This document shows positions 8,983 to 18,479 of a stretch of DNA of 64,000 nucleotides, piece after piece. Numbering within the stretch: the first letter of the stretch is position 1; each line of letters starts with the position of its first letter. A model generated the notes under the pieces. That model was given only the letters and a program-made list of their open reading frames with translations. It made no database searches and was not told the DNA's origin. The DNA is from UBA11574 sp963752565 (lineage in GTDB: Bacteria; Desulfobacterota; Desulfobacteria; Desulfobacterales; UBA11574), in assembly GCA_963752565.1 (NCBI GenBank), contig CAVVZC010000013.1, positions 211,509 to 275,508 on the forward strand, read 5' to 3'. Position numbers and translations under genes: made by a program.

Positions 8983-9443
8983 TTCCCTTCTCCTGTATAT
9001 TTATGATTGTTAAGATAACGGTACTATTTTAGAAAAGATAGCGGGTTGCAACTGTAACAAGAAATTACTAAAAAGGGTAATTTAACAGAGAAAATAGATC
9101 TTTTCAACAATATTTATAACGATTTGAGACACTTTTTTCAAAACATTCACTTATACGCTTGAACAATGTAAAAAAGGTTATGTTTAACCGTAATAGTTTA
9201 GTCCTTTGAAACAAATCGATTTCAAAGGCGCCTCAAGTACAAACAATTGAAGATTTTCGATTGTCAATTTTCAATTTGGCTCAAGTTTTATCCGCCTTTG
9301 GCGTGATCTTTCATCAAAAATTTAATTATACCTGAAGCGGTAACATGTTAAAAAGGCTAAAGTGTTACGTTTAACCTTATTTGGGCGATTATTTTTTCGA
9401 TCTTCGCCGATCTGTCGCGATAAATAAAAACAGGTGGTCTTCC
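8983..9443. other. Divergent intergenic region between DUF1844 gene and sfsA
   Basis: AT-rich region with no credible ORF, which must hold the divergent promoters of both flanking genes. It contains a perfect inverted repeat CCTTTGAAA / TTTCAAAGG at 9203-9228 with an 8-base spacer, of operator or small-hairpin size, and two related stretches with the words AAAAAGG and GTTTAACC near 9170-9190 and 9350-9380. No promoter can be fixed with confidence. Confidence 0.4.
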
Positions 9444-10175
9444 ATGAATAAAACGAAAAGTTCAACACCATCAAAAGGTCTGGCCTGGCCAGAACTCATA
9501 CCGGGAATCCTTGTTAAACGATACAAGCGCTTCATGGCAGACGTAAAATTAGCAGATGGTGAAGTGGTCACCGCCCACTGCCCCAATTCGGGAAGCATGC
9601 GGGAATGCTGCGAGCCCGGGCGTCCGGTTCAGCTGTCGTTTCATGATAATCCCAAACGAAAACTGAAATACACATGGGAACTCATTGAAATGCCCACATC
9701 GATAGTCGGTATAAACACTTTGATCCCTAACCGGCTGGTCGCAGAATCCATTAAGGCTGGTTTGGTATCAGATCTTAACGGATACGACAACATTACACGA
9801 GAGGTTAAAACCTCCGATAATACCCGGCTCGATATTCTTTTAAGCAGTGAAGATGGAAATCGATGCTATGTGGAAATTAAAAACTGTACTTTGGTAAAAG
9901 AAGGGGTTGCATGTTTTCCGGACGCAGTAACATCAAGAGGGCTCAAACACCTGGTTGAACTTTCCTCCCTTGTTTCCAAAGGATTTCGCTGTGTGATATT
10001 TTATGTCATACAACGAATGGACGCAAAACTTTTTCAACCCGCCGATCATATCGATCCTGCTTACGGAAGGGAACTGAGACAGGTTTTAAAACATGGTGTC
10101 GAAATTCTGGTCTATGATACGCGGATCGACCTGAAAACCATCAAATTAAATCGGAAAATACCATATCGCCTATAA
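9444..10175 (+). CDS. sfsA: SfsA family protein (sugar fermentation stimulation homologue)
   Basis: 243 residues from the ATG at 9444, chosen because AGGTGG lies nine bases before it; a longer frame from 9381 lacks a site. SfsA proteins have an OB-like N-terminal domain and a C-terminal nuclease-like domain; here FMADVKLADGEVVTAHCPNSGSM and the VEIKNCTLV / FPDAVTSRGLKHLVEL motifs of the family are intact. Biochemical role is unsettled (DNA binding or nuclease activity proposed). It is convergent with the large SIS gene. Confidence 0.92.
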   Translation: MNKTKSSTPSKGLAWPELIPGILVKRYKRFMADVKLADGEVVTAHCPNSGSMRECCEPGRPVQLSFHDNPKRKLKYTWELIEMPTSIVGINTLIPNRLVAESIKAGLVSDLNGYDNITREVKTSDNTRLDILLSSEDGNRCYVEIKNCTLVKEGVACFPDAVTSRGLKHLVELSSLVSKGFRCVIFYVIQRMDAKLFQPADHIDPAYGRELRQVLKHGVEILVYDTRIDLKTIKLNRKIPYRL

Positions 10176-10189
10176 AATATAAAGAATCC

Positions 10190-10248
10190 GGGCCCATCGA
10201 AGATCCCGCATCGCGGGGGAGCACCAGGTTTTTTATGACGAAATAAAG
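10190..10248 (+). repeat. Partial copy of the 330-bp dispersed repeat
   Basis: Similar to the last 60 bases of the repeats at 16694-17026 and 28999-29316: the GGCCCAT start, the CCCGC-N3-GCGGG hairpin and the ACCAGGTTTT run are shared. It lies between the convergent stops of sfsA and the SIS gene, where the hairpin could also act as a terminator. Confidence 0.6.
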
Positions 10249-10254
10249 ACTTCG

Positions 10255-13200
10255 TTAAGGGGTTGAGTGATTGACGCGAGATACGATAAAATCACCAATT
10301 TTTTCTGCTGATATCCCAAAAAGTGCCTTCATCTCCACAAGTTCAAGATGCTGATCATCCCACTTCACACTGCTTTCCTGGACAATATTCTTAATCCGTT
10401 CATATTTCCCGCCAAGGGCCTTTATTTTAACGGCAAGCGGCACATTTTCTTTGAACGATATATTCAATAGCAGAATATTTTCAATTAGATTCGGCATGTC
10501 AGGAGATGTAGATATAATCGGGATAACGATGATGCTGCGGTTATCTTTTCGGCCGATTCCGATATAGACATTCCCTTCTCTAACAATAATTCTCTTGGTC
10601 CCCTTGAGCAAATTGTCAGTTTCGACTCGGGACGGAATCGGTTTTAATACACCCTCTTTTCTAATGATTTCTATGGTTGTCTCTTCTGTCGGTTCACCGA
10701 GAACATTCAAACCGCCGATTCTATACAGAATGGCCCCTTGAATATCGGCAACGATCTCCTGTAGATTTTTAAGTACAATAATATTCCTGTTAATAAGCTG
10801 GGGAGTGCCAATGTTGTATTCAACCAATGTATCGAACAGTATGCCTTCCAGCCTTTCGCTGATACGGCTCGTTCCCACAGTGACCGTCTTGGCCTGGTGT
10901 CGGATGGCATCCACAGGACGAGACATACAGTTAATCGATTCTCCCAAACACTCAAACAGTTTGTTCAGCATGTTCAGGGCCGTACCTTTTTTCCCGAAAT
11001 CGATTTCAAAATCAGAAATCGGCAGCCGGCCCGACAAATATTTAAATAGAAGTGTCAGATCTGACGCCATCTCAAGTCCCATGGCCGTAGGAAAACCTTT
11101 GGCAGCTTTTCTTTTTCTGAATTCTTTATAAAATACCGCGATTTTTTCCCGAAAAGGTTTTCCCAAAACAAGTTCATAAACGTCCATATTCTTTCTTGAA
11201 TAATCATCCACGATGTCCCGAATATCTTTATTGAAGGCATAAAGGAACCGTGAAGCCTCATCAATGGCCACGGCTGCATAGTATCCCCAGATATGGCCCA
11301 CCAGCGTGTTTAAAATGGGTGAAAAATGTTCACTGATCAATGGGACATGAAAGACATCCTCTGCATAAGGTTCAAACCTGTTTTCACCCTCATCGGCAAT
11401 GACCACCGGCACTGCCTTGTGGGCTTGAAATATTGCGGTATCCTTTATGATATCACCAATAACGGTTCCCCTTGCGCCTGCCGCACAAACGATAATCAGG
11501 GGTTCTGAAGAAAGATCAATATGCTTTTTATCTTCAATAAAATCCGAGGAAATCGTTTTATAGCACAGTTCGCTCAGTTTGATACGGATTTCATCCGCCG
11601 CCGCTTTGTTAGGACCGCTGCCCACTGCAGCCCAATATGTCCTGGTTGTCGCAAGCCTTTTGGCAGAGTTCCCGATCTGGCTTCGCTTGGATAGAATCGT
11701 TCTCATGTGATCCGGCAGCTTGAGAAGTTGTTTTATTTCCGCTGAAATAAAGTCATTCTGTCTTCGCTTCTTAAGTCCGGCAATTTTAAGCCCCAAGATC
11801 GTTCCGGCTACGACTTGTGAATAGAATGCTTTTGTGGAAGCCACCGACATCTCGATATCGCGGCCGCTGCTGGTGTACATAACGCCGTCAACCTTGAAGG
11901 TAATATCGGAGTCCCTTCGGTTAACGATGGCCAGGGAATAGGCGCCCCGTTCCTTTACCATTTCAACGGCACGATTGGTGTCTGTTGTTGTTCCGGACTG
12001 GCTTATGGCAATAACAAGGGCGTCTGCCATCGAGTTTGTTTTCTCTTTATCACTCAGTTTAAATCCGCTGAGCTCAGATGCTTTCAGTGCGCTAACATAA
12101 AAGGATGGATCATCCATATAGTAATTCAGTATGTCTGCACATGCCAGTGCAGCCACCCCGGCAGTCCCCTGGCCGACAAAAAAGATGCGTCGTATCTTTT
12201 TATCAAGAATCGCCTGTTGCAGTGTTTCCGGGAACATGCTTTCATCCAGAGTTATCGTATATCGATTCATATCATCCTGCATGATTTTCCAGCGGTTCTG
12301 AAGGGTTTTTTCCACAGAAATTGGCGCTTCTGAAATCTCCTTTAAAAAATAATGGGGGAAATCCTGGCGGTCGATGTCTCTTGACGTAATTTCGGAATAC
12401 TTTATGTCCTTTTCATTGAGGATAAGCGGCGTTCGGTCATAATACATAGCTGTAATACCATCTATTCCTCCAGGGGATTTTTGGTCTAAGATAAAAATCT
12501 GGCCCCGGGTTAAACCGTTTTTTCCTTGTACCTCTTTTTCCCCGTCCATCTTGATAAAAAAGGGTGTTTCTTCAACCAGACCGTAAACCTCGGAAGAAGG
12601 AACATAATGATCCTCTGAAATACCCACAAAGATGGCCTGCCCGCTCCCTTTCTGTGCCAGGAAAAGCCTGCCGGGATCCAGGTCGGTATGCATGGATATG
12701 GCATGCGACCCCTCGAAATCATTCACAGCCAGACGAAAAGCTTCCTCTACATCAAAACCCTGTTGAATATACTTTCCCACTTGAAGCGGAATAATCTTGG
12801 TGTCTGTGGTAATATCTTGGTGTATAAAACAATCATTTCGTTCATATTCTTTTTTCAGTTCAAGATAATTATCGATGTCCCCGTTCAGGCACACATGGAT
12901 GATACCGCTTTGTTGAATACTATCCCCCGAAATTGTATTGTCGACGGGGTGACAGTTCGGTTCACTGATGGCCCCCACAGAGGCCCATCGGGTATGGGCG
13001 GAAATGGTAAAGTGTTTATGGAAAAACGAAACCAGTCTCTGCAGAATCTTGTCGTTTTTAATTTGCTTGCGTATAAAACGAATATTATCTCCCAGACGCC
13101 CCACTTCCGCGGCAACTTTATACGTCAGGGCAAGGGACACACGTCCTTGGTTATTTTCATCCGTTGTCTGATTGATGTTTATACCCGAGTTAACAAGAAC

Positions 13201-14052
13201 GTCCTGGGCCAACCGCTCTGTTAATTGATCCACAAGATTCATTTTTTTCAAGGCTTTTTTAAAACGGTCATATTCACTGCCATCGAGAATAAACATCATG
13301 GAGATCCCTGCCGAATCACGCCCTCGAACCTCAAGCCGGTCAATACTGTTCAATACAGAGTTGATCTGCTTGAAGATACTGACGATGGTGATGTTGGGAT
13401 CTTTGTTTCCGTGTCCCAGTAAATTTTTAATCTTTTTAATATTACCGATAATCTCAGAAGCAAGACACCAGGCAATATCTTTTAAATTGTCGATGCGGTG
13501 GATCAAAATATCCACTTCTTCAGAATCGAGATGCCCCATGTGATCAGCCAAGTATTTCGATTCAGAATCGACGACACTTGAAAGCCGGTGGGCAAAACCT
13601 GCAAGTTCATTTTGGCTTTTAGAATCTGTAAAAACATCGTAAAAAGCGCCATTACGTTTTAACGTGCGAACAACCTGCAAAAGAGAATCAACATGCCCCT
13701 TGCCGCCCAGATAATGGTCTTTAAAACACAAATTATTCTGTTCGCAGTTTTCGAACCGACGAACTTCAAGTTTCTCAATCATACCGTTCAAAACAGGGAG
13801 ATCCGCATGATCATCCGCCTCTTTTTTATTCTTAAATGAAACCATCCCGGTTATTCCGCAACACAGGATGCGCTCATGGCACGGGAAAAATACAATGGAA
13901 TGATTCGGCACGCTGGTCATGTGCTTTCCAAAATAGACGTCGGCAAGAAGGCAATTCATGATTAGACGATATAACCATTTTAATTTAATATATATTTTTG
14001 CTATCAATTGCATAAAAGTTCCCAATGTCAGTATTTGGTTTTTAAAAGCCAT
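10255..14052 (-). CDS. Very large GlmS-like protein: class II glutamine amidotransferase plus two SIS domains and an extra C-terminal region
   Basis: 1265 residues, about twice the length of GlmS (about 600). Residues 64-70 read CCGITGM, like the GlmS N-terminal CGI motif; then about 170 non-matching residues interrupt the amidotransferase domain before LEVRGRDSAG (240-249), TRWASVG (354-360) and the NGD...NYLELK motif (390-400). SIS 1 (about 605-760) has SQSGTTTDT (684-692) and SVASTKAF; SIS 2 (about 800-930) is weaker. Residues 960-1265 match nothing I recognise. The candidate nucleophile Cys65 is not next to a Met, so a propeptide would have to be removed. It starts 31 bases after kdnB, suggesting co-expression with 8-amino-Kdo genes. 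Reaction by family analogy: amidation/isomerisation of a sugar phosphate; the substrate is unknown. Confidence 0.8.
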   Translation of the reverse strand: MAFKNQILTLGTFMQLIAKIYIKLKWLYRLIMNCLLADVYFGKHMTSVPNHSIVFFPCHERILCCGITGMVSFKNKKEADDHADLPVLNGMIEKLEVRRFENCEQNNLCFKDHYLGGKGHVDSLLQVVRTLKRNGAFYDVFTDSKSQNELAGFAHRLSSVVDSESKYLADHMGHLDSEEVDILIHRIDNLKDIAWCLASEIIGNIKKIKNLLGHGNKDPNITIVSIFKQINSVLNSIDRLEVRGRDSAGISMMFILDGSEYDRFKKALKKMNLVDQLTERLAQDVLVNSGININQTTDENNQGRVSLALTYKVAAEVGRLGDNIRFIRKQIKNDKILQRLVSFFHKHFTISAHTRWASVGAISEPNCHPVDNTISGDSIQQSGIIHVCLNGDIDNYLELKKEYERNDCFIHQDITTDTKIIPLQVGKYIQQGFDVEEAFRLAVNDFEGSHAISMHTDLDPGRLFLAQKGSGQAIFVGISEDHYVPSSEVYGLVEETPFFIKMDGEKEVQGKNGLTRGQIFILDQKSPGGIDGITAMYYDRTPLILNEKDIKYSEITSRDIDRQDFPHYFLKEISEAPISVEKTLQNRWKIMQDDMNRYTITLDESMFPETLQQAILDKKIRRIFFVGQGTAGVAALACADILNYYMDDPSFYVSALKASELSGFKLSDKEKTNSMADALVIAISQSGTTTDTNRAVEMVKERGAYSLAIVNRRDSDITFKVDGVMYTSSGRDIEMSVASTKAFYSQVVAGTILGLKIAGLKKRRQNDFISAEIKQLLKLPDHMRTILSKRSQIGNSAKRLATTRTYWAAVGSGPNKAAADEIRIKLSELCYKTISSDFIEDKKHIDLSSEPLIIVCAAGARGTVIGDIIKDTAIFQAHKAVPVVIADEGENRFEPYAEDVFHVPLISEHFSPILNTLVGHIWGYYAAVAIDEASRFLYAFNKDIRDIVDDYSRKNMDVYELVLGKPFREKIAVFYKEFRKRKAAKGFPTAMGLEMASDLTLLFKYLSGRLPISDFEIDFGKKGTALNMLNKLFECLGESINCMSRPVDAIRHQAKTVTVGTSRISERLEGILFDTLVEYNIGTPQLINRNIIVLKNLQEIVADIQGAILYRIGGLNVLGEPTEETTIEIIRKEGVLKPIPSRVETDNLLKGTKRIIVREGNVYIGIGRKDNRSIIVIPIISTSPDMPNLIENILLLNISFKENVPLAVKIKALGGKYERIKNIVQESSVKWDDQHLELVEMKALFGISAEKIGDFIVSRVNHSTP

Positions 14053-14083
14053 TTCTCTAATCTTTTTTACATAATCAATAACA

Positions 14084-15151
14084 TTACATTTTCTGATACA
14101 ATTCTTTAATTTTGTCTCGTGTCATTATTTGTTTCCAGTCGGCACCCAAGGCGTTTTCCCAAAGAGGTTCTAAAACAAGGGCAACATCAACCATTTTTTC
14201 CAGCTTATCACTTTCAACATCCGCCACCAAATTTCGGGGGAGATGAATATCATGTTTTTCCATCATTTCGCGAAACTCACGAACCCCTTGGGAGTAATAG
14301 TCTTCAAGGTAGTCAAAGACGATGCAGTTACCAATTCCGTGATGTATTCCCAACACAAAGCCAAGACCGTATGAAAGAGCATGGCATATCCCCACCTGTG
14401 AGTAGGCAATGCTCATACCGCCGCAATATGAAGCCATCATCAACTTGTCGTCGCTATCCGGACCATCGCCCAAAAAAACCTCCCTGCAGAGGTCAAGGGC
14501 ATTTTCTCCGTACGCTTTACTGAATGCATTGAGGTAGGTTCCGTTTAGGGATTCGACACAGTGTATATAACAGTCCATTCCTGTATAGAAGCGTTGATCT
14601 ATAGGCGCCCCTGCAATCAATTCAGGGTCGAGAAGAATTTGATCGAATACAGTGAAGTCGGAATTGATCCCGAGTTTCTTTTCAGGGCCTGAAAGTACGG
14701 TTGTACGGGACACTTCCGCCCCGGTTCCGGATAAGGTAGGAATGCCCACGTGATATATCGCTTCATTCTTTATAAGATCCCAGCCCTGGTAATCTGCAGA
14801 AGAGCCGGAATTTGTGAGCATCAAAGATACCGCTTTTGCAATATCCATAACGCTGCCGCCACCGATTCCGATAATACCGTCAGGTAATCGACGAGAAAAG
14901 TCTTTTATCTTCTGTGTCAACGCATCAACATATGTTGTCTTGGGTTCATCATCGACGTTGACCCATATAAGCTTATCCTTGTTTTTTACCGGCACTCTCT
15001 TTTCTAAACTGCTATTTTTAAAAACATCGTCCACCATGTAAACCATAAAAGAATCGTCTGATCGTCGTCTCTTGGCAAGAATACCGTCCAGCTGGTTGAA
15101 ACAACCCCGGCCAAAAACGACATAAGAAACCATTTTGAAATTTCGAAACAT
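14084..15151 (-). CDS. kdnB: 3-deoxy-D-manno-octulosonate 8-oxidase (KdnB), iron-dependent alcohol dehydrogenase family
   Basis: 355 residues, group III metal-dependent alcohol dehydrogenase. Visible are GIGGGSVMDIAKAVSLML (cofactor loop), the IPTLSGTGAEVSRT motif and metal ligands in GMDCYIHCVESL, ICHALSYGLG and GIHHGIGNCI. The sequence closely follows the KdnB pattern known from Shewanella, which oxidises C8 of Kdo to an aldehyde. With KdnA it makes 8-amino-3,8-dideoxy-octulosonate (Kdo8N) for the LPS inner core. A GGGGGT site precedes the ATG. A repeat element separates it from kdnA. Confidence 0.85.
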   Translation of the reverse strand: MFRNFKMVSYVVFGRGCFNQLDGILAKRRRSDDSFMVYMVDDVFKNSSLEKRVPVKNKDKLIWVNVDDEPKTTYVDALTQKIKDFSRRLPDGIIGIGGGSVMDIAKAVSLMLTNSGSSADYQGWDLIKNEAIYHVGIPTLSGTGAEVSRTTVLSGPEKKLGINSDFTVFDQILLDPELIAGAPIDQRFYTGMDCYIHCVESLNGTYLNAFSKAYGENALDLCREVFLGDGPDSDDKLMMASYCGGMSIAYSQVGICHALSYGLGFVLGIHHGIGNCIVFDYLEDYYSQGVREFREMMEKHDIHLPRNLVADVESDKLEKMVDVALVLEPLWENALGADWKQIMTRDKIKELYQKM

Positions 15152-15244
15152 AGTAAGACCCCCAGGTTATAGGTGATAGGTAATGGGTAATCCTTCCTTA
15201 TTTATGAATTTAGTGGCAATAACTTCATGACTTAAAAAAGTTTG

Positions 15245-15388
15245 AAGTGACCTAAAGTGATCTAAAATGTCTAAAGTTATTGATTTCTTGTCATTTTTAT
15301 ATGAATCGATGGAGCGAAGCGACACCTTAACTTCCCCGATGAATCGGGACATATAGGCACTTGTAACTTTAGTTCACTTTAGGCACTT
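15245..15388. repeat. MITE-like element, about 144 bp (AAGTGCC family)
   Basis: Inverted ends: AAGTGACCTAAAGTGATC at 15245 and its imperfect complement ending in CTTTAGGCACTT at 15388. The interior has the stretch GGAGCGAAGCGACACCTTAACTT shared in part with the second copy near 28230, and a small CCCGATGAATCGGG hairpin. It occupies most of the kdnB-kdnA gap. The short ORFs in it are not conserved-looking. Confidence 0.6.
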
Positions 15389-15447
15389 ATCTATTTCATT
15401 CATGTTGGGAAATGGAAATCTATAATCCATAACCTACCACCCATCAC

Positions 15448-16650
15448 CTATTTACTATTTACTGTTTTCTCAAATACACCGGTTATTTTTTCTATCCGCT
15501 GGGATAGCTCCTCCTCTGTCCAAGATAGTTTTATCAGCATGGATATGTTCCTGGACAAAATACTGTCCGACTTGGGAAACTGTATCTTTTCATAATCAGG
15601 AAGTTCTTTAATTAGAGTCATCGGCAGCCTGGCGGGAGACTTGAGCTTCTTGAAATGATCCCACTGTCGAATATAATGCCAGTTGTTGTCATACCAGTAA
15701 AAGCAGGAATCAACACCTGCGCTACCCAGAGACGCTGCCGCCTCTCGGGCTTGAGATTCATCCGGTAGGAAGAAAGAGAGAAATGTCGCAGAGTCTCCTT
15801 TCGGATCGGGGATATTTCTAAAACTGATTTCAGGAAACTGGGCCAAGGCATCTTTGATGGCTTTTTTATGCAACCTCTGTTTTTCCAGAATAAAATCGAG
15901 CTTTTTAAGCTGAGCCAGCCCAACTGCGGCATTCAGCTCACTGATACGGAAATTTGTTCCCAAAATTGGATGGCCTTCGAGACCCCGGTCATTGCCGATG
16001 TGGTCATGTCCGTGATCAGCATATGCATCTGCAAGGGTATAAAGTTCTTTATCATCGGTGACAACGGCCCCGCCCTCACCGCAAGTAATCGTTTTGACAG
16101 GATCGAATGAGAAACAACCCATTTGGCCAAATGTACCCAGCGATTTTCCGTTAAACGTACCGCCCAGGGACTGGCAGGCGTCTTCAATCAATAGAAGCCC
16201 CTTTTGATCGCAAAAACGTCGTATCTCTTCAATATGTGCCATGGCCCCGCACATATGGACCGGCATTACAGCCTTTGTCCGAGAGGTGATAACGGATTCA
16301 ATGGATTCGGGGTCCAGACAAAGTGTTTCATCAATCTCAGAAAAAACAGGGACTGCACCGGCGCCTAAAATCGCTTCAATGGTTGCGACAAACGTAAACG
16401 GTGGTATAACGACTTCGTCTCCTGCACCGATTCCGCATGCCGCTAATGCAATACAAAGCGCTGCCGTACCACTGGAACTGAGATGACAATACTCGGAACC
16501 GATTCGTTTTGCCAGTTCAGATTCAAATGTTTTTGCCTTCCAGTGCCCTTTCCGGACGCCGTCGAAACCATAACGGAACAACACACCCGTATCAAGAACA
16601 TCTTGAACTTCTTTGCGTTCTTCGTCGCCAAATATTTCAAAGCCCGGCAT
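15448..16650 (-). CDS. kdnA: 8-amino-3,8-dideoxy-D-manno-octulosonate aminotransferase (KdnA), DegT/DnrJ/EryC1 family
   Basis: 400 residues from the ATG at 16650 (MPGFEIFGDE), preferred because AAGGAG lies before it; the frame extends to 16722 without a site. PLP-dependent sugar aminotransferase: VVIPPFTFVAT, EDACQSLGGTFNGK and the PLP lysine in FDPVKTITCGEGGAV are intact. The N-terminus MPGFE(I/L)FG and RYGFDG..KGHWKA are as in KdnA. With KdnB it converts Kdo to Kdo8N, which makes LPS more resistant to some antimicrobials in Shewanella. Kdo8N is inferred from the pairing. Confidence 0.85.
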   Translation of the reverse strand: MPGFEIFGDEERKEVQDVLDTGVLFRYGFDGVRKGHWKAKTFESELAKRIGSEYCHLSSSGTAALCIALAACGIGAGDEVVIPPFTFVATIEAILGAGAVPVFSEIDETLCLDPESIESVITSRTKAVMPVHMCGAMAHIEEIRRFCDQKGLLLIEDACQSLGGTFNGKSLGTFGQMGCFSFDPVKTITCGEGGAVVTDDKELYTLADAYADHGHDHIGNDRGLEGHPILGTNFRISELNAAVGLAQLKKLDFILEKQRLHKKAIKDALAQFPEISFRNIPDPKGDSATFLSFFLPDESQAREAAASLGSAGVDSCFYWYDNNWHYIRQWDHFKKLKSPARLPMTLIKELPDYEKIQFPKSDSILSRNISMLIKLSWTEEELSQRIEKITGVFEKTVNSK

Positions 16651-16693
16651 GATGAATCTCCTTGTTGAATTATTTATAAGCAAAAATCCTATC

Positions 16694-17026
16694 CCAGAGG
16701 AACAGATTTTGGTTATCCCCAAAGGGGATTTGCTTTGTTGGAATTCATTGAATTATTGAAATTACAAATATCAAATCACAAATATCAAACAATTCCCAAT
16801 GACCGAAATTCGAAAATCCAAACAATGGCTTGTGCTGGAAGGTTTTGGTCATTGTATATTGGAATTTGAAATTTATTTGGCATTTGGTGCTTGGAATTTG
16901 TGATTTTAGACACAAAACTCCAAGGCAGAGCCATCTATCTCTGACTCCCGCATTGCTGGACAGGCAAGGCCCATTGAAAATCCCGCCACGCGGGGAAGGA
17001 CCAGGTTTTTCAGGGCAAAATAAAAT
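16694..17026 (+). repeat. Dispersed 330-bp intergenic repeat, copy A
   Basis: Nearly the same sequence recurs in the same orientation at 28999-29316. It begins with an ATCCCCAAAGGGGAT hairpin, has a central AT-rich part whose two halves are roughly inverted to each other (words such as AAATCACAAAT and ATTTGTGATTTT), and ends with a CCCGCCACGCGGG hairpin and ACCAGGTTTT. No protein-coding signal. It fills the gap between kdnA and the PBP gene. Confidence 0.8.
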
Positions 17027-17046
17027 CGCGTAGCCAAAAAACCAAC

Positions 17047-18417
17047 TCATCCCCCTTTATCCGCAAGGTTTTGGTCTTTGGCGAAAGCATCCTTAAAGTA
17101 CTTCCTCATCGCAATACGTGCGTAATAAGTTGCGCGAAGCCCGATGTATTTTTCGTGGGCCACAATAACGGACAAAGCGATTTTCTTCTCCCCTTTCTTT
17201 TCTTCCGCAAAACCCACAAACCAGTCGTACCGGGCATCGTGGGTTTTATTGTCAATGGAGCCAGTTTTACCACCGATATTAAGCCTTGAAAGGATTTTAT
17301 CTTTCCGGTACCGTCGGAAAGCTTTTCTGCCCGTCCCGCTTTTTATGGTCGCTGCCATCAGACGATTCAAAGTTTGGGACGCATTTGGAGTCATCACCTG
17401 GCTCATCGGAACCAATTTGCTGTTGTAAATGATGCGTCCCTTTTCGTTCACAATCCGATCAACGATGGTGGGTTCCAACAGTTGCCCCTGATTGATGATT
17501 GCCGAAGCCATCATTGCCCCGTGAATGGGAGACATTTTTGTTTTATTGTTAAATCCACAGGCGATCTCGGCCCACTGATAGGGCTCATCAGATAAAGCGA
17601 CGCAACTGGAATCCACAATAATTTCAAAATCAATGTTCTTGTTGAAACCAAATGCTTTCGCATATTCTTCAAGCGTGTCTTTGCCAAGGTAAAGGGCGCC
17701 GATTTTCCCAAACACCGGATTCACCGACTGGGCAAAGGCGTCCTTAAATGCGATCCGATTGGTGTACCGGTTTTTTCGCTCTTTGAGCTGAGACTTATAT
17801 AAAGTGTGTTTCATGCCGTTGTAAGTAAATACATGGTTTGAACTAAAACCATATTTTTCAATCGCCGCAGATGCGGTAACAATCTTAAAGATACTCGCTG
17901 CTGGGAACCTGTTATCAAGGCACGGGTTATTGGACGGATCGGTTTTATCAAAACTCACCATGGATAAAATCTTGCCGGACGTCGGATCCATGGCTACAAT
18001 TCCAATGTATCGAGCGGTAGAGGTGTTAAGCTTTGATAGAAGATAATTCTGCAGTCCAATGTTAAGACTGGTCTTCACCCTAAATTTATGATCGTTTGAA
18101 ACGAAATCGAAACTTTTGTCCTTTAGGTTTACGAAGGATGCATGGCTCAGAAGGGTCTGAACGGTCTTTTTGTCGAATGAATGACCATCATTGAATGGTG
18201 AAATATAATCTGATGCTAAATGGGAAAATGATTTCCCGCCAAGACCGCTGGTCATTCCGTAAACCACAACAAACAAAAGGAGAGCCAAAACAGAACACTT
18301 AAGGAAACCATTTACGAATCTTTTTTTTGCTGCAGACCATTTCAGGCCGTCCTGATATTCGCGCCAACCCTGCTTTTCAGGAGTCGTCGTATCCGTCTTA
18401 ATTCTTCGGGGCATCAT
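17047..18417 (-). CDS. Penicillin-binding protein, monofunctional transpeptidase
   Basis: 456 residues. One membrane anchor at about 41-57, then a transpeptidase domain with the three active-site motifs: SIFK (Ser175), SVN (231-233) and KTG (384-386). The short region before the catalytic domain is too small for a glycosyltransferase or a full PBP dimerisation domain, so this is a reduced class B-like enzyme acting in the periplasm on peptidoglycan cross-links. Its context (metG, ricT, holB) does not indicate a specific cell-cycle role. Confidence 0.88.
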   Translation of the reverse strand: MMPRRIKTDTTTPEKQGWREYQDGLKWSAAKKRFVNGFLKCSVLALLLFVVVYGMTSGLGGKSFSHLASDYISPFNDGHSFDKKTVQTLLSHASFVNLKDKSFDFVSNDHKFRVKTSLNIGLQNYLLSKLNTSTARYIGIVAMDPTSGKILSMVSFDKTDPSNNPCLDNRFPAASIFKIVTASAAIEKYGFSSNHVFTYNGMKHTLYKSQLKERKNRYTNRIAFKDAFAQSVNPVFGKIGALYLGKDTLEEYAKAFGFNKNIDFEIIVDSSCVALSDEPYQWAEIACGFNNKTKMSPIHGAMMASAIINQGQLLEPTIVDRIVNEKGRIIYNSKLVPMSQVMTPNASQTLNRLMAATIKSGTGRKAFRRYRKDKILSRLNIGGKTGSIDNKTHDARYDWFVGFAEEKKGEKKIALSVIVAHEKYIGLRATYYARIAMRKYFKDAFAKDQNLADKGG

Positions 18418-18444
18418 ATTTATTTATAATTATAGTTTTTTTAT

Positions 18445-18476
18445 AACCCTTTCATTATTTGAAACACTCGGTTTGG
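18445..18476 (-). repeat. Single end of the CCTAAA-family element
   Basis: On the minus strand it reads CCCAAACCGAGTGTTTCAAATAATGAAAGGG, directly after the metG stop codon. It matches the right end of the 93-bp element at 6318-6410 including the following AT-rich run; the other end is not present. Confidence 0.55.
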
Positions 18477-18479
18477 GTT

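Noticed and set aside
15167..15352. 61-residue ORF between kdnB and kdnA, resembling a small S23-type helical protein
   Set aside because: It lies within the repeat element; the similarity is repeat sequence seen elsewhere near 28230.
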